This document shows, in pieces, positions 37,499 through 48,521 of a DNA stretch of 64,000 nt; positions within the stretch are counted from its first letter, which is position 1, and every line of letters starts with the position of its first letter. Below the pieces are notes generated by a model. It was not told the DNA's origin. It saw only the letters and a list, made by a program, of their open reading frames with translations, and made no database searches. The DNA comes from Ridgeia piscesae. Taxonomy: Eukaryota > Annelida > Polychaeta > Sabellida > Siboglinidae. The position numbers and the translations under genes were made by a program. The DNA lies in NCBI GenBank assembly GCA_025642075.2, contig JAODUO010001060.1, forward strand, positions 18,501 through 82,500, in the 5' to 3' direction.

Positions 37499-38415
37499 CT
37501 ACTGTTGGTGTTTGACGCATTTGCTGTGGATACAGTTCACGCCGATGGTGCACGTTCCCAGGATCAGAAAGCACATAGTCAGTGCCAATCCAGCATTGTA
37601 GAATACGTTCACACCTTGGTGTGGATTGATGCCTGCAAAAAATGTACTCAGTGTCACTGCAATGCATGTTAGTGGTCTCCTCCACTCCCTGCTAAGTTCA
37701 GTAACAGAACTCACTGCATCGTAAATTGACAATAAAAATTATGTAAAATAACACTGCCTTAATATTTAGTTCTAATAAATACACACTGCATTTTGCAAGT
37801 TCTAACATAATTTATGTTATGTATTATCTTATTCAATTTAATTATAAAGGAAATATTGTAAATTATCGTTGGTTTATGTTATGTAATTACATCGATTACA
37901 TAATAGTTTTATTACGAGTAATATATGATGCAATGACGGAGTGCAATTACCTTATTGTGAATAATTGTTGTACGACTAGACGGGTCGGACACTGGTTACG
38001 CAGATTACAAACAAGATGATACTTGTTTCGAACATGATATTAGTAGTTATTACTAGGCTCAGGTCTGCATGTATTCCCAGCAATTTGTATCGTATTGTTG
38101 ATAGTATCCATCATTAAAATACTCCCAGCAAAATGATATAAATAGTCTGTTTAGATGATCCGAAGGAGGGACCCATTAACCATGCAATATAACATTAAAA
38201 CACAATTTCCTTCTGATGTGTAGGCCTAGTGGTAGTAACTGTGTCCGACCCCGGATCCCAAGGAGGCTAGCCAAGGTTGTTATTTACCAGGTGCAATCTG
38301 CACTGAAAATGCACAATTTCTTATATCTAGCACGCTGTTTGCTGAAAGACTCACTCTCTTGGGCCGATGCAAGCAGCACTGCCTGGAGCAGAAAGAAGAC
38401 GACTAGGAACTTCAT
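37499..38415 (-). CDS. Small signal-peptide/single-TM protein B (paralogue of the gene at 32882-36282)
   Basis: Not recognised as a known family. Exon 1 is 38355-38415: MKFLVVFFLLQAVLLASAQE, a clear signal peptide with an ASA cleavage site, ending in phase 1 at A|GTGAGT. Exon 2 is 37499-37632 after TTTTTTGCAG: INPHQGVNVFYNAG, hydrophobic LALTMCFLILGTCTIGVN, then CIHSKCVKHQQ and stop. The product is 64 aa: a mature ectodomain of about 15 residues, one membrane span and a short basic, cysteine-containing tail. The start context is CACCATGA. Upstream 100-220 bp hold several CCAAT/ATTGG motifs. It is convergent with gene A, has the same intron phase, and shares the pattern S-I-x2-H-x4-V-x4-GLAL-x-MC-x2-IL-x4-I-x2-N-x2-H-x2-C. 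Additional exons or a longer transcript cannot be excluded. Confidence 0.65.
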
Positions 38416-39180
38416 GGTGTAGGTATCGGTGGATATGGCAACCACTTTATCGTACTTCCTAGGCAAACCCGAGAAAATGGCGTCGCGAAAGGTCGCCTTC
38501 CGAGATGATTGACAGCTGGACAATGTCAAACGGTGATTGGCCAGTGGCCCGCCGACTTCCATGCACGTGATCGCCGGGCGGCTGAATCAATACACTCGGT
38601 GTATTGGAGACTGGTCTGTCCAATCAGTACATAAATAAAGGAATTTCTGTCGGCTTATTTTTTTCGAAAGACATCGTATTTTAGTGGAATGCTTGTTGGG
38701 ATGTCAATTACGGAAACATATTGCAGATGTATTTTGTTTCATAAGCTTGGGGCCCCCGGGTCTCGGTTTGTGACAAAAGCGCTTATTATAAATTATAGTT
38801 TCCTATATAAATAATAATAGCTTATTTCACTCCCTTTGGGCAATCGTAGAGATTAAAATGGGTACATAAAACAGGCAAAGTATATTTGTTAAAATAGATT
38901 CATTAGCGTAAATAGAAATTATAATATAGAGAATATACGATATGTATCTATAAAACTAATTAAAATAATTTAAGACATTAAAACATATTTTATGTTAAAA
39001 TGTTACGCCGTCAAGTCAATGTATTTGACTAAACTTATTAAACAATAATAAATAGTTTAAAACATTAAAATAAATAGATCTAATAAAATAAATTAAGGCT
39101 TTACAATATTTTACACATATCCATATCAGCATGCACGAAAGTTTGTTATGTCACTGTGAGTTCTTTTGGTTGAACAGACA
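38416..39180. other. 5' flank of small gene B and AT-rich spacer
   Basis: 38416-38640 is GC-richer, with inverted CCAAT boxes, and is the likely promoter of gene B on the minus strand. 38750-39120 is strongly AT-rich with no recognised feature. Confidence 0.4.
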
Positions 39181-39745
39181 CCAGTTAATGAAACAGTTCA
39201 TGGTCCACATCACATCACTGCGCACGTCTTTGTTTCAGAGAAGTCAGCTGTGCATTCGCTAATGCTTCGATATAGGGAGTCTTCGGGTATATGATGTTCG
39301 TATAGCACGTCTTTGTACACGCTCCATATCAGTTTGGAGACCCAGTGTGAGTGAGCTCGACCATGCTGGACATGCGTATTCAAGAGTTGACCGGACCACC
39401 GTTGTATATACCGTCAGAAGGTCTTCAGCGGGAATGCCTGATCGTTTGAGTTGTAGCAGTAAAAACAGCCTCTTGCCTGCTTTTCGTGTTATTTCATCAA
39501 CGTGTACGTCCCAGGTCAGGTTGCTGGTGATGGTAATGCCAAGTATCTTCGCCTCGGTTACTCGCTGAGTGTCTGTTCCGTCGATGCGTATGGTTGGGAA
39601 GTTTGTCCTTGTTTTAGAGAAATCAATAACAAGCTCTTTTGTCTTACGTGCGTTGTTGATTTTCATGTCATTTTGGATTGTCCACAGACACGCTGCATCG
39701 GCTGCTTCCTGGAGATTTGGCGCTTGGGAGTCTGATCCAATATAA
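39180..39745 (-). mobile_element. LINE reverse-transcriptase C-terminal fragment
   Basis: The minus strand encodes NARKTKELVIDFSKT, RVTEAKILGITITSNLTWD, RKAGKRLFLLLQLKRSGIPA, and TVYTTVVRSTLEYACPAWSS, then ERVQRRAIR. This is the thumb and connection region of a Jockey/CR1-type RT. Reading continues, after a frameshift, with EALANAQLTSLKQRRA to about 39180. The N-terminal RT and the endonuclease are missing. Confidence 0.88.
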
Positions 39746-40069
39746 TCGATGCACGTGTCATATATAGTATGTATACGGACGGATTGGCAGTATATGCAGC
39801 GTACTAGTTTTTTTAATGGGACCAGTGAGAGGATAACCCGCCCTATTAGTCATGCTACACGGATACACTGAAGTTATGCCGGTAAAATATTTTCAGCAGC
39901 AACACCTTCCAGCAGTCCGTCTTCCCCGAGGTGATGACCCAAAACTGGGCGCAGTGAGTTGTCGGTATTTATTGCAAAACAACGTTAATTGACGCAATGT
40001 TTCCTCACTGCATTTATCCAGAGGGACACAAAATCAAGCGTGTGTGTATAATAATAATTCATAATTGGT

Positions 40070-41320
40070 ACCGCTCCACCAGTACGTGTTTTCATATTAT
40101 GTATTCACGTGTTCTGCCTGTTGTCACGAGTTTGACACGTACTGGGTCAGAACTGGCACGGTTTCACTGGCACGTGTCTTCACGTGAATTCACGTGTACG
40201 TTCACGTGTGACTCGGGGAAACTGGTACGGTTCTAGCGGTACGCGTATTCACGCGAATTCACGTGTTCATTCACGTGTCTATCTGGGGAAACTGGTACGG
40301 TTCTAGTGGTACGAGTATTACGCGAATTCTCGTGTTCATTCACGTGTCTGACTGGGGAAACTGGTACGGTTCTAGCGGTACGAGTATTCACGCGAATTCA
40401 CGTGTTCATTACGGTTCTAGCGGTACGAGTATTCACGCGAATTCACGTGTTCATTCACGTGTTCATTACGTGTTCATTCACGTGTTCATTCACGTGTTCA
40501 TTCACGTGTTCATTCACGTGTTCATTCACGTGTTCATTCACGTGTTCATTCACGTGTTCATTCACGTGTTCATTCACGTGTTCATTCACGTGTTCATTCA
40601 CGTGTTCATTCACGTGTTCATTCACGTGTTCATTCACGTGTTCATTCACGTGTGTTACTGGGGAAACTGGTACGGTTCCAGCGGTACGAGTATTCACGCG
40701 AATTCACGTGTTCATTCACGTGTGTTACTGGGGAAACTGGTACGGTTCAGCGGTAACGTGTTCATTCACGTGTGTTACTGGGGAAACTGGTACGGTTCTA
40801 GTGGTACGAGTATTCACGTGTTCATTCACGTGTTCATTCACGTGTGTGACTGGGGAAACTAGTACGGTTCCAGCGGTACGAGTATTCACGCGAATTCACG
40901 TGTTCATTCACGTGTGTTACTGGGGAAACTGGTACGGTTCCAGCGGTACGAGTATTCACGCGAATTCACTCACGTGTGTTACTGGGGAAACTGGTACGGT
41001 TCTAGTGGTACGAGTATTCACGCGAATTCACGTGTTCATCCACGTGTTCATTCACGTGTGTTACTGGGGAAACTGGTACGGTTCTAGCGGTACGAGTATT
41101 CACGCGAATTCATGTGTGTGACAAGGGAAATTGGTACGGTTCTTGGGGAACGAATATTCACGTGAATTCACGTATTCATCCACGTGTGTCACTGGGGAAA
41201 CTTGTACGGTTCTAGGGGAACGAGTAGTCACGTGATTTCACGTATCCCTTCACGTGTGTCATTGGGGAAACTTGTACGGTTCTAGGGGAACGAGTAGTCA
41301 CGCGAATTCACGTCTTTGCC
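40070..41320. repeat. CACGTG-rich composite minisatellite
   Basis: A core of about 15 perfect 12-bp units (TTCATTCACGTG) at about 40450-40650 is embedded in longer units with GGGGAAACTGGTACGGTTC, GCGGTACGAGTATTCACGCG and AATTCACGTG. Outer units (41100-41310) are more diverged. Several dozen CACGTG palindromes and many CpGs result. The long reading frames are artefacts of units divisible by three. Confidence 0.94.
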
Positions 41321-41387
41321 GCGAGAGCAGATGTAGAAGTATACAATGTCAATATGAAACGACATTATGACTCGAAACGTAAGAACC

Positions 41388-43295
41388 ATTTTATAATAAT
41401 AATAATAATAATAATAATGACTTCTTATGCGCCAATATCCTCGAAGATCAAGCTCAGAGGCGCGGCATAACCAAGGGGTTAAGCAATTGCGTAAACGTAG
41501 AACAGTGCGTGAGTCGTTGATGGATGGACGAAGGTTCTAGGAACCTAAGGAGGGTATAGGCAGCATTAAAGAGATATGTTTTTAGACGTCGGCGGAAAGA
41601 AACTATATTACCTTACGAGAAAGCTCGGGTCCCAGCTTTCGTATTAACCCGAGGGATGTAAAGTGGGTTACTACTGGTTGAGCGTAGCTCTCTGGAATTC
41701 CTTGCTGGAGTTAGCATTGAGTTTAGATATGTTGGTTGTTTAGATGCGAGTGCTTGATAGGATATTGTGCAAATCGTGAAAATAATGCGATAGTGCACAG
41801 GGAGCCAGTGCAATGATTTTAGAAGCAGCACCGAGCTAGAAAAACGAGGAGAACGCGTAACTACCCTTGCCAAGCAGTTCTGGACACGTTGAAGTCTTGC
41901 AATATCCTTGTTCGCAGTATTGTAAAGGAGGGAATTGCAGTAGTCAAGTCTGCTGCTTACTAGAGCTGTCGCGATGGTTTTAGCAACAGAAAGTGATAAA
42001 AATCTACGAATACGACGAAGATCACGGATATGGTAGAAACAGCAACGGCATGTTTTTGATGTGCTGTTTGAAATTGAAGCTTTCGTCAAAATTAACTCCG
42101 AGATTTGTAACTGAGGGGGCTGGTGTTACACTCTGATTTAGGATATGTGTGTAGTCAACGAAATGTAGATGTGGGTGTCATCGGCATAAAGGTGATGATC
42201 CAAGTTGTGACCTTGGATAACAGAGCTTAACGGTATAAAGTGAAAAGCAAAGGCCCCAAAACAGAACCCTGTTGGACACCACATGACGTGGGCAACATGT
42301 ATGAAAAGCAGTTGCCTATTTTAATGGCTTGCTGTCTGTCAGTAAGATATGAAGTAAACCAGCTCAGGACTGTGCCAGATATGCCGTACCATGTTGATAG
42401 ACGTGTAATGAGAATATTGTGGTCGATGGTGTCGAAAGCGGCGGATAGGTCAAGCAGGGTCAGGGCGGTAACTTTTCCATTGTCGATGTTGAGGTTAATG
42501 TCATTGTGTACTTTTAAAAGAGCAGTTTCTGTAGAATGAAATTCTTTATATGCAGACTGCGACACATTGGATAGACCATAATTTTTTTGTAGATGTGAGA
42601 TCTGAGACGATTAGCTATACAACCTTTTCAAGTATGTTTGAGATGAAGCTTAGTTTGGAAATAGGTCTGTAGCTGTTTAATTCTTCTTTAGGCATAGTTG
42701 GTTTCTTAAGAACTGGATTAACATGGGCACATTTAAAATCGTCAGGGAAAACGCCGCAGCATAATGATGCATTTATGATATGTCTGTTATTGGTTTAATT
42801 AATACGTCAAGGCATGCATTCAGTAGTATGGTGGGGATTGGATCAAGGTCACAGGAATTTACTTGGGGATTACATGATTATTTTTCTCACTTCAGTAGTT
42901 GTAGCTGGTTCAAACGATTCAAGTTGAACATTTAGTTGTGGAGAGTCTGCATGAACCGTGTCCGGAGTATGACCTATGAAAGTTGATTGTATAACGCTAA
43001 TTTTGTCTTTAAAATGACTCGAAAGAGTTACACAATGACTTGATTGATGCATGATTTGGTAGAGAAGGAGCAGGCCGTCTGTGCAAGATTTTATTGATGC
43101 ATTCTCGGTTGCATAGATGACATAGCCGTGTATAGCGTGATCTGTCTAAGGATGAACGAGATTTACGCCACACGTTCCAAATAACGACGGCGCTGTTTAG
43201 ATTTGATTATTCCCGGGGTCATCCAGGGAGCTGGCGGTTTTTGCGACACAGATTTAGTTTTAATGGGTGCATGTTTGTCAAGCAATGTTTTAAGT
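41388..43295 (-). mobile_element. 5'-truncated L2/CR1-like LINE
   Basis: Reading down the minus strand: EN-RT linker (LKTLLDKHAPIKTKSVSQK, then PPAPWMTPGIIKSKQRRR), then RT with QSAYKEFHSTETALLKVHND, LLDLSAAFDTIDH and GVQQGSVLGPLLF. Next come the C-terminal LDYCNSLLYN, LQRVQNCLARVVTRSPR and LHWLPVHYRI, and finally an RRRLKTYLFNAAYT-like end. A 3' tail of ATT repeats lies at 41395-41418. Frameshifts and stops break it into several pieces. It begins inside the linker, so the endonuclease is missing. Confidence 0.9.
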
Positions 43296-43299
43296 ATTT

Positions 43300-46200
43300 G
43301 ATTTTAACAAGATTTAACAAGATTGCCACCTAGAGATTCAACTCTAGATGGCAGGTGGACTAGGAAGCCATTTGGCTTATCGAGAGTCCAATCTATCGAT
43401 CTAAGTATACCCCGCCCGTCTTAGGTATATGTCGATTTAATTTTTAAATATATTAACACTACTAGCACCTACACAATTAGCTGATAATCTGTTCCATTCG
43501 TTTACTGTTCTTTGTGAAAATGAAAATTTTCTAATATCTAGTCTACACTGCTTCTTTGCTAATTTCAATCCATGTCCTCTAATCCTTCTCTCTTCCTTGA
43601 CTGTGAAAAAAATATTTCTGTCAATATTTTCATATCCATTCAATATTTTAAACACCTCAATCTGATCTCCTCTCAATCTTCTGCTTTCTAGTGTTGTTAA
43701 ACCACATTATTTTAGACGCATTTCATAACTAATATTCCCGAGTTTTGGTATCATTTTGGTTGCTCTCCTTTGTACTCTTTCTAGCATATCAATATCCTTC
43801 TTGCGATATGACCTCCATGCTTGTATACAATATTCTAAGTGAGGCCTAACTATTGTTTTATACAGCGGTATTATTAGTTCTTTTTCTTTGTACACTATAT
43901 TTCGCCTAATTTATCCAAGAATTTGGTTTCCCTTCGCTGCTGCAATTCCACACTGCTCTGATACCTTCATGTCAGCACTAATAGTTAACCCATTCATTCC
44001 CATGTCCCGTGTAAAGGCACTTACACTTTCCAAAATTAAACAGCATTTGCCACTTCTCAGACCATTCTATCAACTTATTAAGATCATCTTGTAAATGATG
44101 TCTATCTGCATCACTTTAAATTTTCCTAAACACTTTTGTGTCGTCCGCAAACTTCAACACCTTGCTTGTTATGTCATCATCCAAATCATTGATATATATT
44201 AAGAATAAAATAGGTCCCAGTACTGATCCCTGCGGTACTCCACTCAAAACCGATTTCCAGTTTGAAACCTCCCCATCAACTACTACTCTTTGTCTTCTAT
44301 CATAAGCCATTTTTCTATCCAGTTGATCATTCCATTTCCTATGCCATGGGCCTTTAGTTTGGTGTGGCACTTTGTCAAAGGCTTTTTAAAAATCTAAGTA
44401 GATTATATCTACTGGTGATCCCTCATCTACCCACTTTGTGACATCTTCCAAAAAACATAACATTTGTTAAGCATGGCCTCGCTTTTAAAAACCCATGTTG
44501 AGATGGGTTTATCAATTTATTTTTAACAAGAAAATCAACCAGGTGATCTTTAATTAGTCTTTCTAATAGTTTGCAAATCACCGATGTTAAATTCACTGGT
44601 CTGTAGTTCTCTGACTTGTTTCTCGAACCTCTTTTAAATAATGGTATAATGTTTGCTTCTTTCCATTCTAACGGAACTATTCCCTCCTCTAATGACAAAT
44701 TGAACACTGTTGCAAGCGGTATGCTGATTTGTTCTACAATTTCCAATAGTAATTTGGGAGGAATCCCATCCACTCCAGGTGATTTATTATCCTTCATATC
44801 TCTTATTTTCATAGCTACCATTGTTGGGGTTACAATTAGTTGTCCTAAATAGTCAAACTCTCTCCTTCGAACTTAGTCTCAAGTACTGGTAATATACTAA
44901 TATCTTCCCTGGTAAACACCGAACTAAAGAATCCCTCTGTTATTATGTTTCCATCACTACCTTCTAGAGCACCGACCTCTTGCTGTCATGTTTTATATTA
45001 AAAGCAATTTTTTGTTCGTAGCTTCTCTTTGAATTTCTAATTTCAGCTGTAGCTTGATTAAGTGCTTCTTTATAAATGCTAGTCTTCTTCACTTCCGGTA
45101 TGTCTATATGTCTTCCACATCATTTGCTTGTACTTGATTTTTCTAATGGCTTCCTTCGATAAGTGTTTCTTCTTTGACCGTTTCCCCTGTTTTTTCAAGG
45201 GGACAAATTTGTCAACAACGCAGTCAATTTCACTCTTTAAAATATTCCAGCATTCTGTTGCTGTCTTATTCTTCAGTGTGTTATTCCAGTCTATCTTTGC
45301 TAAATATTCCCTCATGTCCTTATATCTTCCTTTGTGAAATTTTTTCCTGTACCTTATTTTTCTATTCCGTTCTCCCTTTACACCCCAGTGGCTCACATAT
45401 CTTGACATTATCAACAAATTCCTTCTGTGAGCTCAATACTATGTCTAACACGTTCTCGCCCCTGGTTGCTTCTAACACATGTTGAGAAAGGAAACTATCT
45501 TGTACTAAATTTAAAAACTCTTGATCCTCTCTCCCGGTACTCTGTAGAGATGTCCACTGTATATGCCCATGGTTAAAATCCCCCATAATAATACAGTCCC
45601 GTTTACTCACTTCTTTGATAGCGTTATGTATTTTTTCATTCTCTTCTATGCTTATGTTTGGACTCTGATACACTAACCCAACAGTTAATGTTGAGTTTCC
45701 TGTAACTATGTTACACCAGACAGCTTATTCACATTCTGCTTCTTTTTATAATTTTATTTCATAACCTGGATGGATTCTTTAATATATAAAATAACTCCGC
45801 CTCCCCTTCTTCCTAATCTATCTTTCCTAAACATTACATATCCTGTCATTCCTAATTCGGCATCTGATATATCGGGTGTGGCCCAAGATTCAGTTATACC
45901 TATTATGTGAGGGTCAATATCTTCTACCATAATGTTTAGTTCATTTCTTTTGTTTACTATGCTCCTTGCATTTAAACAAACACATTTATAATCAAATGTC
46001 GTAGGGCTTTCCAGGCTGTTCTTTGCTGATGTCTTTTTGCTATCTTTATCTATGCCTCTAGTATTTGGCTTCTCTGTGTATCCCCCCTGCGAAACTAGTT
46101 TAAAAAGTTGTAACCTGTTCCATTGTCCATCGATCGAAGCAGGTTCTCGGAGAACACTGCTGCGCCCTTTCCGCTTAGATGGAGGCCATCTCTCATATAC

Positions 46201-46770
46201 ATGTTTTATTTCCCAACAAAATATCCCCACAAATCCTTCTTCTTCACACATCTGCTCTACTAATGCGTTAATTGCCATCCACTTGCAGTTTCTATATGTT
46301 ACTCCCCTTCCCCTCATCACTGGCAAGATTCCTGAGAGTATGATCTGTTGGATTCTGTTCAACTCTTGTCTTCTTCAGTGTCTCTACCAACTCTCTGTAT
46401 CTCTACTATCCTGGTTGTTCCATCCCTGTCTGCATTGTTCGTCCCTACATGTACTAATATAGACCCCCCTTGGCCATGCCCCAATACGTTCTCTACCCGT
46501 TCAGTCACATGCTCTATCCTAGCCCCCGGAAGACAAACAACGTCTTCTCCTTTGCTTAATGTCCTGTCTTTCGCAAAATGGAGTCTCCCATAAATACCCT
46601 TTCTGTTCTCAATGCCCCCTCGATCACTGCTTCAGAGTAGCTCGGATCCTCCGTTTTGCATCTCCCTGGTTGCCGACTTTTCCCCCTGTCGCTTTCTCTG
46701 TTGTTCCTTTCTTTCCTGTCACTTTTCTTCCTGTCATCGTCCTTGTTATTGACTTCCGTTTGGTCACATC
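43300..46770 (-). mobile_element. Near full-length CR1-like LINE with SGNH-esterase, endonuclease and RT (degenerate)
   Basis: Minus strand, from 46770 down. An SGNH/GDSL esterase-like part shows VFMGDSILRKT, VHVGTNNADRDG, IILSGILPVMRGRG and, across a frameshift, MRDGLHLSGKGAAVF. In the same long frame follows an AP endonuclease (CLNARSIVNKRNEL, HIIGITESWATPD, RRGGGVILYI, then IIMGDFNHGHIQW). The RT has KDNKSPGVDGIPPKLL, SENYRPVNLTSVICKLLE, GVPQGSVLGPILFLIYINDL and FADDTKVF. The C-terminus has LYKTIVRPHLEYCIQAW and RTVNEWNRLS. The 3' end at about 43300-43325 has two copies of AATCTTGTTAA, typical of CR1 short terminal repeats. Several frameshifts make it inactive. Its 3' end abuts the truncated 5' end of the neighbouring LINE. 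Confidence 0.92.
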
Positions 46771-46774
46771 TACA

Positions 46775-47795
46775 CAGAATCAGGAGCTACATGGCAGTGA
46801 GGCACAAAATCAGGGGCTACATGGCAGTGAGGCACAAAATCAGGGGCTACATGGCAGTCAGGCACAAAATCAAGGGCTACATGGCAGTCAGACACAAAAT
46901 CAGGGGCTACATGGCAGTCAGACACAAAATCAGGGGCTACATGGCAGTGAGGCACAAAATCAGGGGCTACATGGCAGTCAGGCACAAAATCAGGGGCTAC
47001 ATGGCAGTCAGGCACAAAATCAAGGGCCACATGGCAGTCAGACACAAAATCAGGGGCTACATGGCAGTGAGGCACAAAATCAGGGGCTACATGGCAGTCA
47101 GACACAAAATCAGGGGCTACATGGCAGTCAGACACAAAATCAGGGGCTACATGGCAGTCAGACACAAAATCAGGGGCTACATGGCAGTCAGACACAAAAT
47201 CAGGGGCTACATGGCAGTGAGGCACAAAATCAGGGGCTACATGGCAGTGAGGCACAAAATCAGGGGCTACATGGCAGTGAGGCACAAAATCAGGGGCTAC
47301 ATGGCAGTGAGGCACAAAATCAGGAGTTACATGGCAGTGAGGCACAAAATCAGGGGCTACATGGCAGTGAGGCACAAAATCAGGGGCTACATGGCAGTGA
47401 GGCAAAAAATCAGGGGATACATGGCAGTGAGGCAAAAAATCAGGGGCTACATGGCAGTGAGGCAAAAAATCGGGCTACATGGCAGTCAGGCAAAAAATCA
47501 GGGGCTACCATGGTACATGGCAGTCAGGCACAAAATCAGGGGCTACATGGCAGTCAGGCAAAAAATCAGGAGCTACCATGGTACATGGCAGTCAGGCAAA
47601 AAATCAGGGGCTACATGGCAGTCAGGCACAAAATCAGGAGCTACCATGGTACATGGCAGTCAGGCACAAAATCAGGGGCTACATGGCAGTCAGGCACAAA
47701 ATCAGGAGCTACCATGGTACATGGCAGTCAGGCACAAAATCAGGGGCTACATGGCAGTCAGGCACAAAATCAGGGGCTACATGGCAATTCGTTCG
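46775..47795 (+). repeat. 30-bp minisatellite, open in several frames
   Basis: About 34 units of GGCACAAAATCA plus GGGGCTACATGGCAGTGA. Units differ at GTGA/GTCA and at GGCAC/GACAC/GGCAA. From about 47510 some units gain CCATGGTA. Because 30 is divisible by three, uninterrupted frames of about 230-400 codons appear on both strands (decapeptides such as LHGSEAQNQG and VPHCHVAPDF). The longest starts inside antisense LINE sequence, with no splice or homology support, so I do not call a gene. The array directly abuts the 5' end of the LINE. Confidence 0.95.
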
Positions 47796-48521
47796 TCGGA
47801 TTCTCCATCTGACACACGAAGAGTGGAGTTCTGTCCAAGGGACCACATTCGGTCAGGATATCGTTCGTTCGTCAGGTCGTGACACCGGATGATGACAAAT
47901 TAATATCAGAATGTTTCGAGGGCACATGTCACATAGACTCGCCTACGGGAGTGTGGGGTGTAAAACACGTTTTTTTAGCTTCAAGGGCTGGTAAGAATTG
48001 AGCGTCACCTCAAATTTTAATGCAGATTCGATTCACCGGGTCACACTGTATTAATTTTTTTATTCATGGTAATGCTGTTTTACATTTCTACAAATCCAAT
48101 CAACCGATTCGTATCCCACGCATACACGAACGTGCAAACTAATGACGGGATGCGACGTACACCAACTTATTCTTAGGATACATGTTACCATTATCCACCA
48201 CAACTTGTGACAGAAATCAGTGTAAACTATGTTCTAATCCCAATACATTTTACACTGCTGCGTCCAGTGATTTGAATAATAATGAAATAAGTTACCGGTA
48301 GCATTCAACATGCCAACAAATCAACATCACGGTTTGACCGCCTCGATAATGTGACGTTATACAGAAACACAATTTATGTGGGGACAGTCGCATGTTTACC
48401 ACGAGTATAACCCATATTTGGTTCACCAACAAAGCAATAAGCATTGAAACAACAGTAAAATAACGCAACATTTCTCTCTTCTCTCCATACCTAACAAACA
48501 ACAAAACAACAAGATTACATC
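47796..48521. other. Intergenic spacer downstream of AEN
   Basis: No gene recognised. A minus-strand AATAAA candidate for the exonuclease transcript lies at 48059-48064 (TTTATT on the plus strand). Confidence 0.4.

Noticed and set aside
37230..37685. 151-codon minus-strand frame overlapping small gene B
   Set aside because: It is in a different frame from the homologous signal/TM exon, crosses the acceptor at 37632, and has no resemblance to the paralogue. It may be 3' UTR.
40263..41121. Long frames with FIHV or CSFT repeats
   Set aside because: Produced by 12-bp units divisible by three; no start context, splice support or homology.
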